A DNA stretch of 64,000 nucleotides. Origin: Eledone cirrhosa (Eukaryota; Mollusca; Cephalopoda; Octopoda; Eledonidae). Positions 50,472-61,029 of the stretch are shown here, in pieces. The number at the start of each line of letters is the position of its first letter. Position 1 is the first letter of the stretch. The notes beneath the pieces are model-generated. The model saw only the letters and a list, made by a program, of their open reading frames with translations, ran no database searches and was not told where the DNA came from. The stretch covers positions 190,877,392-190,941,391 of the forward strand of contig OZ024743.1 of the NCBI GenBank assembly GCA_964016885.1. The letters are read 5' to 3'. The position numbers were made by a program, and so were the translations under genes.

Positions 50472-50522
<51 letters not shown>
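47379..50522 (+). CDS. RTE-type LINE protein: apurinic-like endonuclease plus reverse transcriptase
   Basis: 1047 codons without a stop from the first ATG; the open frame reaches 47340 but begins there with GTG. The endonuclease (about residues 60-310) shows MGTLNVRTI, QEHR (92-95), LGDFNAH (D205, N207) and GSDHRLV (S297, D298, H299), all expected catalytic positions. The RT follows: NGFREGRSTTSHIL, FIDFRKAFDSVD (catalytic D672), GVLQGDTLAPYLF, EFADDIVLV (FADD 780-783), then a post-RT region with LLYGSETWTLTK and RRLRLAGHAHRHPE. One RT position is odd: the conserved NNYRGISL reads NNYWGISL (cgg to tgg). The frame has no stop of its own; it runs through [13 protein letters not shown] into the (TA)n tail and ends at a TAA there. 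FADD and the single ORF fit RTE-like LINEs. It nicks DNA and primes reverse transcription there (family knowledge). Confidence 0.92.
50472..50522. repeat. (TA)n 3' tail of the LINE
   Basis: TA repeat directly after the coding region; RTE elements commonly end in short tandem repeats. 50523-50870 has no recognised feature. Confidence 0.85.
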
Positions 50523-50525
<3 letters not shown>

Positions 50526-50875
50526 TTTAGTCAGGGGAGAAAGAGTAGAGCCTATGATAGTTTTCAAAGTTTCTGAGGCAGGGGAAGATGGAGAGAAGAA
50601 GCTATCTTTAATCCTTTCTTTGTCATATTTCTAATATAATACATTGTGTTTGAATTAAATTAATGAAGAATTTAGAAGGATTTACTAATTATTTCTTATT
50701 AAGATATTATTTGTAACACAGCTTATCAAAAGGTTCTTATAGAAAGTATGCTAGAATTAATCTAAATAGGAACACTTGGATGGTTTTGTTCCATAGAAGT
50801 AGAGCTGGTTTTAGGTTGGTTGCTATCAAAAGGGTAAAACCAAAGACTTGACCTAAAGACTGTATGTTTCTGTGC

Positions 50876-51125
50876 ATTGTGCTCATTCATGTATAATGTG
50901 TACCCCTTTTTGTCCAGAAAAATAGCATGTAGTGACGCCGCCAACTTTCAGAAATGGGGATACGCCACTGATGATTATTCCAACTGCCAATACGGGCAAT
51001 TTCACACTATGGAGCACCTGTTAGTTTGTCCCAATGATTCATGCACACTTAACGACCTTGAAACCTTAAAGCCACAGCACTACCACTTTACAGAACAAAC
51101 TAGGTGCTTTTTATCACGGCACTAA
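50876..51125 (+). pseudogene. LINE C-terminal Cys/His fragment
   Basis: An 82-codon frame reads NFQKWGYATDDYSNCQYGQF, HTMEHLLVCPNDSC, the 'W-G...C-x-C-G...T-M-x-H-L-L-x-C-P' tail of jockey/RTE-like LINE proteins. No RT precedes it, so it is a 5'-truncated relic. Confidence 0.65.
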
Positions 51126-51330
51126 TACTACTACTTTATAATGTGGGCTGGGTGCTTATAATTGTGGCCCCAGCATAGTCAGCTTACAGGGTTAATTGGG
51201 TGATTTTTATCATGGCACCAGTACTTACACTTTATAATGTAGACTGGGAGTATTTTATTGGGGTACCACATTATAACTTTATCAAGTATCTGGGTGGATT
51301 TTATCATGGCAGCAGCCTACAACACTACAG
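51095..51330. repeat. Diverged minisatellite
   Basis: About three to four diverged copies of a 55-75 bp unit: gtgctttttatcacggcact, gtgatttttatcatggcacc, ggattttatcatggcagcag, each followed by a tataatgt block. Confidence 0.65.
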
Positions 51331-51559
51331 TGCTGGTTGTGTCTTCAGCTTACAGTGGGACATGTGTGCATGTGTACATAAAATAAAAATCTTCACTGGA
51401 TGATTAGTTTCCAGCATCCTTGGCCTTGGAAAGCTCCAGTACCAGTCAAGCAAGATAAATGTAATACAGACAACTGAAATACATGTATGGCTTCATCCCA
51501 TCAGTAAATCCCTAACTCCAGCTGCTGTGGCCAATTCTTCTAGTTTCTTGAAGACTTTA

Positions 51560-52740
51560 CCTGAATCACTGACGGCGGCTCATGGGTGGATGTTATCTAT
51601 TTTAACTTTGCTAAAGCTTTTAATTCTGTGCCACACGAAAGACTTATGGCAAAACTCTCTGCAATAGGTGGGAAAGATGATCTTTATAACTGGTTAAATT
51701 CCTTCATTCTCAGTTGAAAAAAGTTGTGGTTCCAGGACAGTGGTTCATCCTATGAGATGACATCTAGTGTACCATAGGGATCTATTCTTGGTGTCCTTTT
51801 GTTTGTTGCATATTTTAATGATATAGATGCCAGCTTGAAGAATGTCACAGTGCCGAAATATGTAGATTACATCAAGCTGTACCTTGAGATAGAAAGGGCA
51901 GATCCTGAACACTATAGATCTTTCCTGCAATCATACGTGAACACAATGCAGCAATGTATTATGGACTGGCAACTCAAGCTTGCTGTGGACAAGTGTACCA
52001 TCATGCATTTTGAAAGGAAAAAAAAACAGCATTCACATACTCCCTCCACATGACCAATATCAAGAAGTCTTCATGTGAATGTGACCTTGGCATTATTGTC
52101 AACAGCAATTTGCATTAGACAAAGCACATCTCTAAAATTGTCAAGAAGGCCGAAGGTGTCTTAACATCACTCAGTAAGGCCTTTGTTAGCCGCTCTTCAG
52201 CTAACTATTTAAAGCTGTATATAGCTATGGTGTGTCCACACTTTGAATTTACATCACCAGTCTGGAACCCCTATCTTGCTCAGAATATTGATCTGGAAAC
52301 TGTTCAGAAATGTGCAACCAAGCGAATACCTTCCATCAGGAATCAACCATACTCTGAATGCCTTACTTCTCTGGACATGGATACATTAAAGCTCCGATGT
52401 CTGGCATGAGACTTGGTAGACACCCACTAGATTATTACCCATCTTACAAACAACAACCCTGGGCACTTTTTTGAATTTTATATGTCTAACACCCATGGGC
52501 ATGTCTACAAAATCAGAAAACGGTACAGCTTCCATGACTTTCAGAAACATTTTTTCACACTCAGAGATGCTGAAGCATGAAAACAAACAACCTGCATCAG
52601 TTATTAGCTGTCAGGACACAGCATCCTTCAAAACTTCCATGCCTCCAGAAGTTTGCACTACATCTGATATTCCCCACACACACACGCATGTGTGTGTGGT
52701 GTGTATATGCACTTTTGATGAGTTATAGTGCACCTGAGCA
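51560..52740 (+). pseudogene. CR1/L2-like LINE reverse transcriptase, degenerate
   Basis: The plus strand reads VDVIYFNFAKAFNSVPHERL (RT motif A), GSILGVLLFVAYFNDI, then YVDYIKLY where the catalytic YADD is expected, the second Asp being lost. It continues DWQLKLAVDKCTIMHF, a CDLGIIVNSNL block, ANYLKLYIAMVCPHFEFTSP and VWNPYLAQNIDLETVQKCAT, to HGHVYKIRKRYSFHDFQKHF. At least five in-frame stops or frameshifts occur (e.g. after FILS, before GSILG, after LKLRCLA). The order and motifs match the Jockey-superfamily CR1/L2-type RT. Confidence 0.82.
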
Positions 52741-52818
52741 TTGTACACAATCATTTTCATTATTATTAAATGTTTGTTGTTATTTTTATACCTATAAATC
52801 TACAACCCAACATATATA

Positions 52819-52993
52819 CAGGTAAAATTCCGTTATAATGAATAACATTACATCGTATTTTTCAGTATAACAACATTTTTTCAATCCCTGGCCACATTCT
52901 CAATGTATTAGTTTGATCTCGTTATAAAGAATTTTTCGTTACAACTCATTTTGCTTTATACCCCCCGAATTTCGTTATAATGGAATTTCATTG
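52819..52993. mobile_element. pogo/Tigger-like MITE, 175 bp
   Basis: Ends TA-caggtaaaattccgttataa and ttataatggaatttcattg-TA are inverted repeats of about 24 bp flanked by TA dinucleotides. Internal sequence has further cgttata motifs. CAG...CTG-like ends with a TA duplication and cgttataa motifs recall pogo-group elements; there is no coding sequence. Confidence 0.7.
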
Positions 52994-53183
52994 TATAACT
53001 TGTTCAATCGGCTGTCTTCCTCGAGACCAGATATAGGTAGTAAGTTAACCATTACCATGCTAGTCGGTACATCAATCTCCATCGATCAATCCACCCCTTG
53101 AAACAATCATAAAACAATGAACTAACTATCTACCTATACCTGACTTTTGCTTTTCTATTGTTCTATGCACAAACATACACACA

Positions 53184-53187
<4 letters not shown>

Positions 53188-53240
<53 letters not shown>
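53188..53240. repeat. (TA)n microsatellite
   Basis: Pure TA preceding the hammerhead-bearing repeat. Confidence 0.95.
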
Positions 53241-53243
<3 letters not shown>

Positions 53244-53254
53244 CTTTTTTATTA

Positions 53255-53560
53255 TAAGTTGAGCCAACTTATTATGCAGCTTCATATGCAAATGAGATTA
53301 ATCACCTCATTTACACAGACGAGAAAAGTATATATTCTCAGCTGTCTTCTAGTCCAGCAGTCGCAAGCGGTGGGAGGGACCGTCCTGACGAAGGCCAGTT
53401 AGGCCTGAAATGCATAGAGGGTTGTCCCCCTTGCTTCTGCTGGACATCACCAGAGGGCGTTAGTCCCCTGGTGTTTGCATAGCTACGGCTTCCTAAAACT
53501 GTATTTCTTTGGAGATACGAAATATTTATACATATTGTATAAAGCTATGCTTGAAGCGAA
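53255..53560 (+). repeat. Diverged RZ-like repeat with hammerhead motif
   Basis: Same layout as the RZ family (atgcaaat..., aaagtatata..., hammerhead, trailing unique part) but little base identity. The hammerhead lies within a larger imperfect stem: gtccagcag...gcaag (53353-53368) with cttgc...ctgctggac (53430-53444). Non-coding and flanked by TA. Confidence 0.6.
53376..53428 (+). ncRNA. Hammerhead-like ribozyme with canonical core
   Basis: The core CTGACGA is at 53385-53391, with a perfect 5-bp stem II AGGCC-AGTTA-GGCCT, GAAA at 53407-53410, stem III AU-GC-AU and an AUA site after A53416. Stem I CCGTC/GAGGG has one G-G mismatch, then GGGAC/GTCCC pairs beyond a 3-nt bulge. Confidence 0.55.
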
Positions 53561-53635
53561 ATCCTATTTCTTTTATATATATATATATAGTTATACTTAT
53601 ATATAAATATAAATAAGATAAGGGTAATATTGTAT

Positions 53636-54226
53636 ACTAGCAGTTGTACCCGGCGTTGCACGGGGTGAGGTATTGTGAAATATATAACCGCCTTTAGCTA
53701 AGCTTAGTATAGCCACAACCACGGCTGGCAAAGAAGTAAGGGTCTGGTGGTACATAAGTAAGCAACACTGTGGCTTAAAACGTGTGGAAGAAGTTGTACG
53801 CACTTCCAACTGTTTGGGGAATGAGTGTGAGGTTTGTCTTGAACAAGGGTGGCAGAATAACCGGAGGCAGCAGACAGCCAGACATACAGACAGATATTAT
53901 AAGGGCGCATTCTGGACGCAGAGCGAATTGTAGGAAGTGACGTAATGCAGACAGCCAAACATACAGACAGATATTATAAGGGCGCGACGTTATATGTAAG
54001 TATCTATCTAAAAAGAGAAAGACTAAGAATTATAGAGAGAGATCGCTAAATCGCCTAATGCGGTTCCTAGGTCATTGGTAATTTGAAATCTTTTTTTGTT
54101 CAGAACACTCCCTGAAACAAGTATTACATGTGTAAAGTTTGAAAACAGTCGGTTGCGTACTTCTCTAGTTTTAGGGATTCAAACTCACACACACACACAG
54201 ACAGACATCCTCAGTGTTATATATAT
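53636..54226. mobile_element. Non-autonomous Helentron-like element (H4)
   Basis: Starts actagcagttgtacccggcg, then ttgcacgggg (hairpin-like gcgttgc), and ends acacagacagacatcctcag, tgttatatatata. The same ends occur in H1 and H5. It contains an internal duplication of agccagacatacagacagat (53878 and 53947). No coding remnant. Confidence 0.7.
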
Positions 54227-56102
54227 ACTAGCTGAATGACCCGGCGTTGCCCGGGTTACTGCTGTTTTTATTCAGATTAGGAAACAATAAATATGAAGAA
54301 TTTTTTTTTCCTCATATTCACTTTACATAAAATATTTCAAAGTTGTAATGATAATAGAATTGTGACCAACCGAACACGGCGGGCTGTTTGATGTTCTGCG
54401 GCACGGGATGCGGCGGTGGATACAGCGTTCTGGGACCTTCGGATGGCTGTCTGTATCTCGGTCTAGGATGCTCTGGCAGCTGCGGTGGAGGCGGAGTCCT
54501 TGGACCTTCGGATGGCTGTCTGTATCTCGGTCTGGGATGCTCTGGCAGCTGCCTTGGAGGCGGAGTCCTTGGACCTTCGGATGGCTGTCTCCTGGTCGGT
54601 TTCTGCGGCACGGGAGGCGGCGGTTGAAGCAGCGTTCTTTGACCGTCTGGTGGCTGTTGGCTGTTTAGTTTCGGAGGCCCTTGCAGCAGCAGTAGTTGCA
54701 GCATTCCTAGCCCTACGAAGAGCTATTTGGCTGTCACTCTCTGCTGCCCTAGAGGCGGCTGTTGCAACTGCATTCCGACAATTACGAATGGCACGATTCA
54801 AAGCGGTAACCGTAGATAGATAGAGAGGCGCTGGGTTGGGCTGTGCTAGGGGTACTTAAGTTTAAAAGCGAAGTAACAGGGGTTTGTGGCCAAAAATGCA
54901 GTCCGGCATCCGTAGACTGCTCATTCAATCGCCTCTTTTTTGAAACAACAGACGATGTTTTCCTATGGCTAAGGGTACTCTTTCTTTTCAGTGGCATGAT
55001 TGCAATAGTACAGTAAACAGTAAAGGGGAAGCAGGTTTAGAGCAAAGGCAAAAAAGCGAAGGTGATAAGCAGTATTTTGGGGAAGGTAAAAAAAAGTGAC
55101 AAATTGTTACAATTTTAAGCAAGAAAAAAGTAAACAAAAAACGTACTGGGAATGGCAAAGTCCGAAAGCGAGGTCACAAAATGTAATGCAGTGAGAGTGA
55201 AGCACACGTCTACACAGAAGCTTAACCAAGTAGCAAGTGTAGCGTTTGAAAACCAAAGATTTGCAGGCCACTCAAATCAACGATAAGAGTCTGCAGAATT
55301 TTTTGATAGCAGTCTTGCCAAAACAGAATAAAAGCTGCCACCTCCAGTCGTCCAGGAAATTTTTTTTTGATTCAAGGCGAAAATTTTACCACTTCTCGAC
55401 CGAAAGAAAGAAAAAACTGACTCAACTGGTGCCAGCTGGCAGAACTGGCAGGAACTGGTTTGTGTCACGTGAAGCTGTAACTATAGCAAAGAGTGGAGAG
55501 GGGAAGGTAATGTTACTGTAGCACCAACAACGTCTCTCTCTATATTCCTCGCTCAATAAAGAAGGGGGAGGGGGAAGGTAATGTTATTATAGCAACAGTG
55601 GTTCGCTCACTGACAAAAGTGGAGAGGGGAATGTAATATTTCTGTGACACCCAAAACTTCTCTCTCTATCTTCCTCACTCTCTCTCTAAAGAAGGGGGAA
55701 GGGGAAGGTAATGTTACTATAAGACCTATTATTCCTGTCTCTCTATATACGAAGTGGAGATTCGACCTCGAGCTTCACTCTCGACCGAATTTCGAAATGA
55801 TTCGAGCACGTCAACAAAATTTAGACTCTTTTCTACCCATATTAGCAAAAAACCGGGTCAAAAAACTCAAAAGGAAAAATTTTTCACGCGTGCATAAAAT
55901 GCAACCTCAACTCCCGATTTCACCCAAAATAGACAAAAAGTTATATTGCGGGCCCCTGGGGGGACCTATCAAAAAACAAAGTAGCCTAAGCAATGTAAAG
56001 GGTCATGAGAAGTGATGTATGCAAATTTGAGCGAGACCTCGAATAATGTAGCATCCACACACACACAGACAAACACACATCCTCTGTTTTATATATATAG
56101 AT
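54227..56102 (-). mobile_element. Helitron/Helentron element (H5) with coding remnant
   Basis: Begins actagctgaatgacccggcg / ttgcccgggt directly at the 3' end of H4 and closes with acacagacaaacacacatcc, tctgttttatatatatag. The coding strand is minus (54997-54463). 55490-55725 has about four diverged tandem units around gggaaggtaatgtta. Total 1.9 kb, far shorter than an autonomous Helentron. Confidence 0.75.
54400..54997 (-). pseudogene. Helitron protein N-terminus, frameshifted
   Basis: The ATG at 54997 opens MPLKRKSTLSHRKTSSVVSK, a basic N-terminus typical of metazoan Helitron proteins. A frame change near 54800 leads into alanine-rich repeats (NAATTAAARASETKQ, NAASTAASRAAETDQ, then two SKDSAS units), ending near 54463. 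DNA repeats of 66-72 bp (ggagtccttggaccttcgga, about three copies at 54420-54600) encode them. Rep and helicase domains do not follow, so the copy is truncated. Confidence 0.75.
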
Positions 56103-56240
56103 AGATTGCCCGATTACCAGTAAGATAAGTAGCTCAATGTAAAATATCAGATATACTACAGAGCAGAAATACAACATAAATAACAATCAAATGATACTTA
56201 TAATTAAGTATTATGATACTTATAATTTTTAATACCTACA

Positions 56241-56575
56241 TGGTGATGTGTTGTTTCAGGTGATGTGTTGTTTCCTTGAGCAAGACACTTTATTTCACAT
56301 TGTTCCAGTTTACTCAGCTATAGAAATGAGATGATAAGGACTGGGGTCCCTATCATTCCACTGCAAAGTGGTCGTGGAGGTGCCACGGCAAAAAAGCACC
56401 CAGCCCACACTGTAAAGAGGACATGCAGGTGCCACGGCAAAAAAGCACCCAGCACTCACTGTAAATGAGGTTGGTGTTAGGAAGGGCATCCATTGTAGAA
56501 ATCAAGCCAGAATCAGTTCCCGTCCCTCCCTTGCAAGCAGGGAAAACCGGACGTAAAATGAAATGATGATAAAAT
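56241..56575 (+). mobile_element. SINE-B, head-truncated, with internal duplications
   Basis: Starts gtgatgtgttgtttc (duplicated in tandem) and continues cttgagcaagacactttatt, the central domain and gcaagcagggaaaa. A segment with gtgccacggcaaaaaagcac is duplicated (56380 and 56431). Confidence 0.83.
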
Positions 56576-57010
56576 GAAATGATGATGTATGCTCTTACTA
56601 CACAATGTTCTCACAAATATTTCAAGTACTCTACAATTATTAATATTCTTGATATGATATTCTTGCTACAATATTTTTTTTATGATTTTTTTTTTATATA
56701 AGTAATAATCCTTATATATATATATACCATATACCTCAATAATTTATATTATAGCTTTAACACAAATTTTATGATAATATTTTACTATTTTTTCTTTATA
56801 ATTATTTCATTACAATATTCTTTTGTTCTTGCTCTTTCATATATTACAATTAACACTTATAATTAGTCTTCTCTCATATAATGTATCCTGTTGAATGTGC
56901 TAATGATTTGGAATATATTTGTTTTAACCTTTTATATGCTATCCAGACCTATATCTGGATGAAATAGTCGTAAGCAATTAAATGCCTTAAACATAATTTT
57001 ATTGTTATTT
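56576..57010. other. Unassigned AT-rich interval
   Basis: No feature beyond poly-T runs. Confidence 0.4.
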
Positions 57011-57014
57011 ATGT

Positions 57015-57125
<111 letters not shown>

Positions 57126-57284
57126 GTAAAAAACCAGGAGGTTAAATCTGTAGTAAGTAGAGCACTCATTCCAGAGGACATGTTCGGTATTGAGTTAGTT
57201 GCACAACAGATTAGCAAACCAAAATTGAGGACACGCGTTTCACTCAACAGATTTTTATATAACAGCCGTACATGGGTTGAAAAC

Positions 57285-57356
57285 TCATCCGGTTAAATGT
57301 GCATCCTCGAGTATGGTCTGCTAATTGATATAAAATATATAGTATTTTCTCAAGTA

Positions 57357-57450
<94 letters not shown>

Positions 57451-57815
57451 CGTGTGCATACTTACATGGTATGCAAATGAGGCTACTCAGCCATTGTTTA
57501 CTTTAAAAAATACTATATATTTACCACCGTTCAACAGACTAGAAGAGATATACAGTCCCGGTGAAAGGTAATGACCCAGAAACATGTTGATTGTTCCTCA
57601 AAGCCAGTGTTGAACAAACAGGTGATGATCAGTCACCGGCACGGCACAGCTTCAAATCCTGTCGTTTGTTTACAAACGAATCGAACATTATACATATACA
57701 TATGTACGTATGTGTGTAAGTATACATATATATATATATATATGTGTGTGTACGTGTGAATACTTACATTTATCTATCAGCTGTGCTAGGGCGAGAAATA
57801 AAATTCTAATTTTAT
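57285..57815 (+). repeat. RZ-family repeat, diverged copy, split by (TA)n-(TG)n
   Basis: Conserved blocks in order: atgcaaatgaggctactcag, ccattgtt, gttcaacagac, the hammerhead segment, gtgttgaacaaac, cgtttgtttacaaacg, cgaacattata, agggcgagaaataaaattct. A (TA)n-(TG)n microsatellite fills 57358-57447. Confidence 0.72.
57552..57594 (+). ncRNA. Hammerhead ribozyme relic with compensatory changes
   Basis: Stem I ACAGTC (57552-57557) pairs with GATTGT (57589-57594). Stem II GGT-AATG-ACC, GAAA at 57579-57582, stem III AC-AU-GU and a GUU site are kept. The core reads CCGGTGA, with two transitions from CUGANGA, so activity is unlikely. All helices are rebuilt with different bases than in the 28464 copy. 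Confidence 0.6.
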
Positions 57816-57848
57816 TTATATATATGTTATATTATATTATATTATATT

Positions 57849-58019
57849 AGGTCGTACGCCATGCTTTTCAGCATAGAGTTACGCCCCTTTATGGTGTGAG
57901 TTCAAATCCCGCCGAGGTTCACTTTGCCTTTCATCCTTACGGGGTCGATAAAATAAAGTACCAGTAATGTACTGGGGTAATTGCTGTGCTGGCCTTGTGC
58001 CAATAGTAGAAACAATTAT
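57849..58019 (+). mobile_element. SINE-A, near full-length
   Basis: gtcgtacgccatgcttttca through caatagtagaaacaatta, preceded by a (TATAT)n minisatellite. Confidence 0.92.
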
Positions 58020-58199
58020 ATGATATTAGGTATGAATTTAAGTACTAGCTGCCATATAGCAGCAACTAATCGAGTTGTTTGAGGCAATATCACAAAGCAT
58101 TCAATAGAGCGATATGTTAATACATTCCCTCCAGTGTGAACAAACAGATAAAAAGTGTGACACCAAGAAAAATAACTGAAGGCAATTGCCATACATATA

Positions 58200-58212
58200 T
58201 ATATGTGTGTGA

Positions 58213-58303
<91 letters not shown>
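58200..58303. repeat. (TG)n-(TA)n microsatellite
   Basis: Flanks the next inverted-repeat element. Confidence 0.95.
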
Positions 58304-58306
<3 letters not shown>

Positions 58307-59382
58307 AATGAATAATAACAGGTAGACATCATAAAAAGGTAATTTATTCCGTGTGCTTACAAGTGTTTCCACGGTGGTACTGCAGCCTAGTTCCGCTACG
58401 TGCAAATTCACAAGTATTTGCAGAACTCGAATATCCAATGCTGTGACCACTGTTTCCTCAGAGCAGAATGGTAAATATACAATGTAAAAACACTTAAGTG
58501 GGGTTGTTGGGGAAGATAGAGTGGAACAGGAAGAGAGAAAAGTAGGGAAGAAGGAGAGAGAAGGAAAGATATGCAGGGGTTGGAGAAGTAGGAGAGAGTG
58601 GTTTGTAGATATCTTAATCAAAATGTTATGGTAGGGGTTTTATTAGTTACTTTTGGAGAGATGCGTAGAGAGTTGAGGTCGGAATTATTTATTGCCCCAG
58701 AGGGCAGGTTCATTAATGTTGAGAGGGAGGTAGGTCAAAGGTGAGAGAGAGAGAGTGTAATGGATGTAGAGAGAGATATATAGGTAGAGAGGGAACAGAT
58801 AAAGTATATGTGGTGAGTGAACTTTTGGTTTTGTAGTAGTAATCTAGGAATTGTACTGAGTTACCATGTATAGTGATAAGCAGTGTATTGTCTTGTAGTG
58901 TGGGGGGGGGAAGAGAAGGTTGTTAGCTAGAAAGTTGTTGTTGTAGTTACGGGTTCGAATGTTAAGTTATTTTGTAGTGAGAGAATTTAGCTTTTAGTTT
59001 GTGGTTGCAGTATAATGATCGTTCAATTCTATCGTTAAGTAGTTTGTTTTGGGATTTTAGTATGTAAAATAGCTCAAGGTTACATAACCTGCAGTATTTC
59101 GATCCACTCCGATATGCATTTGCGCTGGAAAGTATATCCCATTTTAAGGTGAACTGTTGGTTGTGTTCACGGAGTTGCCAGGTCTTATTGGCGAGCGTGG
59201 TCACAAAACGGTGATTCAGATGTTTGATTGAGAATCGATGACGGTACCAGCGAGATTTAAACGATGTGGTGGTAGATCCGATATAATACCATTTCTGGTC
59301 GTTCGATTCAATTGAAAGCACACTTGTAAGCACACGGAATAAATTACCATTTTATGATGTCTACCTGTTATTATTCATTCGT
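58304..59382 (-). mobile_element. Penelope-like element 4, truncated, with 62-bp inverted ends
   Basis: 58304-58365 (aagaatgaataataacaggt, agacatcataa, tccgtgtgcttacaagtg) is the reverse complement of 59321-59382. Between them are a purine-rich 3' region (58500-58950) and the endonuclease ORF below. The RT is missing. As in PLE 1, the coding frame starts inside the inverted repeat. Confidence 0.8.
58962..59333 (-). pseudogene. GIY-YIG endonuclease of Penelope-like element 4
   Basis: An uninterrupted 123-codon frame reads KWYYIGSTTTSFKSRWYRH (YYIGST at residues 16-21), TLKWDILSSANAYRSGSKYC, RLCNLELFYILKSQNKLLND and CNHKLKAKFSHYK. It aligns position by position with the C-terminal domain of PLE 1-3. 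The upstream Cys block and RT are absent, so it is a 5'-truncated copy although the domain itself is open. Confidence 0.82.
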
Positions 59383-59524
59383 TATATACACTCCGGAATA
59401 CTGAAGGACCAGGAACTAAGTTTCTTGAACAATTCTTCCATAACTCGTAGAGTAACCTCTTACCGTACGTCAACCATATCCAGTGTAGTAATTAACCATC
59501 ACTACATCTTGGATAATCCTATAC

Positions 59525-59562
<38 letters not shown>

Positions 59563-59567
59563 TATAT

Positions 59568-59699
59568 ATTAAAGTTTAAGCAAAGAATTTCTGCTTTCAC
59601 CTAAAGTCTTCTAAAACTGTGCATCTACAGATTACTTTTTCTCAGTTTCGGAAGATCCCGTGCAGGGTGAAAGCAGACATTCTCTGCTTAAACCTTAAT
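59568..59699. mobile_element. MITE-Z, complete 132-bp copy
   Basis: Left attaaagtttaagcaaagaa and right ttctctgcttaaaccttaat are inverted; inner gctttcac / ggtgaaagc also pair (about 40 bp in all). Half copies are at 14244-14305 and 17347-17408. Non-coding; probable non-autonomous DNA element. Confidence 0.78.
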
Positions 59700-59773
59700 C
59701 TGTACTAATAATAAATATATACAATCCTTATCAAGCCCTCTTCTGATTTTGGTCTTTGTATTTATTAATACTA

Positions 59774-60122
59774 TCATCATCATCATCATCATCATCATTT
59801 TTACGTTCACCTTTCCCCGCTTGCAAGGGTGGGATGGGAACTGATTCTGGCTTGATTTCTGCAGCTGGATGCCCTTCCTAACACCATCCTCATTGACAGT
59901 GAGTGCTGGGTGCTTTTTTGCCCTGGCACCTCCACGACAACTTTACAGTGAAATGATAGGGACCACAGTCCCTATCATCTCATTTCTACAGCTGAGTAAA
60001 CTGGAGCAATGTGAAATAAAGTGTCTTGCTCAAGGAAACAACACATCACCCGGTCTGAGAATTGAACTCACAACCTTTCGATTGCAAGCCCAATGCTCTA
60101 ACCACTAAGCCATGTGCCTCCA
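59774..60122 (-). mobile_element. SINE-B, near full-length, with (ATC)n tail
   Basis: The minus-strand head is ggaggcacatggcttagtgg, gttgtgagttcaattctc B-box, full central domain, and a (GAT)n tail seen as (atc)n at 59774-59799. Confidence 0.9.
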
Positions 60123-60505
60123 TATATATACATATATATATACTATCATTTCATATTCCTGTTGGAATTCGGCAGGGAGATACATGTAGGGGGCTGATAA
60201 AAGACTGGTGTATATGATAATGATGATGATATTGATGGAGGTGAAAAAGGAGTGCAATGATGGTAGGTTTGTGGTGTGGTGTTGGTTTCAGGCATGCCGC
60301 AATAAAGCCAGCTACTTTCCCACTGTATATACGCATACACACATATATATATGTATATACATATGTATATATATACGTATATCTTTAATTAGAAAGTGAA
60401 CAACACAAAACACAACCACTCCACCACCAAAGGCTTCAGGACGCCCAGACAGCACTAACATACGTCTAGCTCGCCTATCAGACAAATACTTAACATACAT
60501 ATCCA
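60123..60505. other. Unassigned segment between TA tracts
   Basis: No gene was recognised; (GATGAT) at 60215-60235. Confidence 0.4.
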
Positions 60506-60510
60506 GATCT

Positions 60511-60547
<37 letters not shown>

Positions 60548-60827
60548 CATACATGCGTACATATATATATACATATACACATCCATACATACACATATCC
60601 ACATACAGATATATACATACCTACATCTATATATATACACACTTATATATATACATTACACATATATATATATCCATAGAGATACATATCCATATCCATA
60701 TATATATACACATACACATACACTCCGACACATACATATACATACCTATATATATATATATATATACACATCTACATATATATATGTACACACATACATA
60801 CACACACACACACACATACATACACAC

Positions 60828-60858
<31 letters not shown>

Positions 60859-60931
60859 CCCTCTCTGTCTGATTAGCGAACCAGACACATACCAACACCG
60901 TCCAGGGATCCCGAAACCCCCGGCTATATAC

Positions 60932-60960
<29 letters not shown>
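60506..60960. repeat. (TA)n/(CATA)n/(CA)n block
   Basis: Irregular TA and TACA repeats (60513-60858) with a short unique part (60860-60925) and TA again (60925-60957). Confidence 0.88.
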
Positions 60961-60962
<2 letters not shown>

Positions 60963-61029
60963 GGAAGCAGAAAATTGCTTTTTGTGATCCAGTTTGTGGT
61001 TAAGAAAGCCAGTTTCATGGATGGTTTCA

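Noticed and set aside
54318..54704. 128-codon Pro/Arg-rich and Gly-rich repeat proteins
   Set aside because: They are other-frame readings of the Helitron N-terminal DNA repeats, whose family-typical reading is the alanine-rich minus-strand frame.
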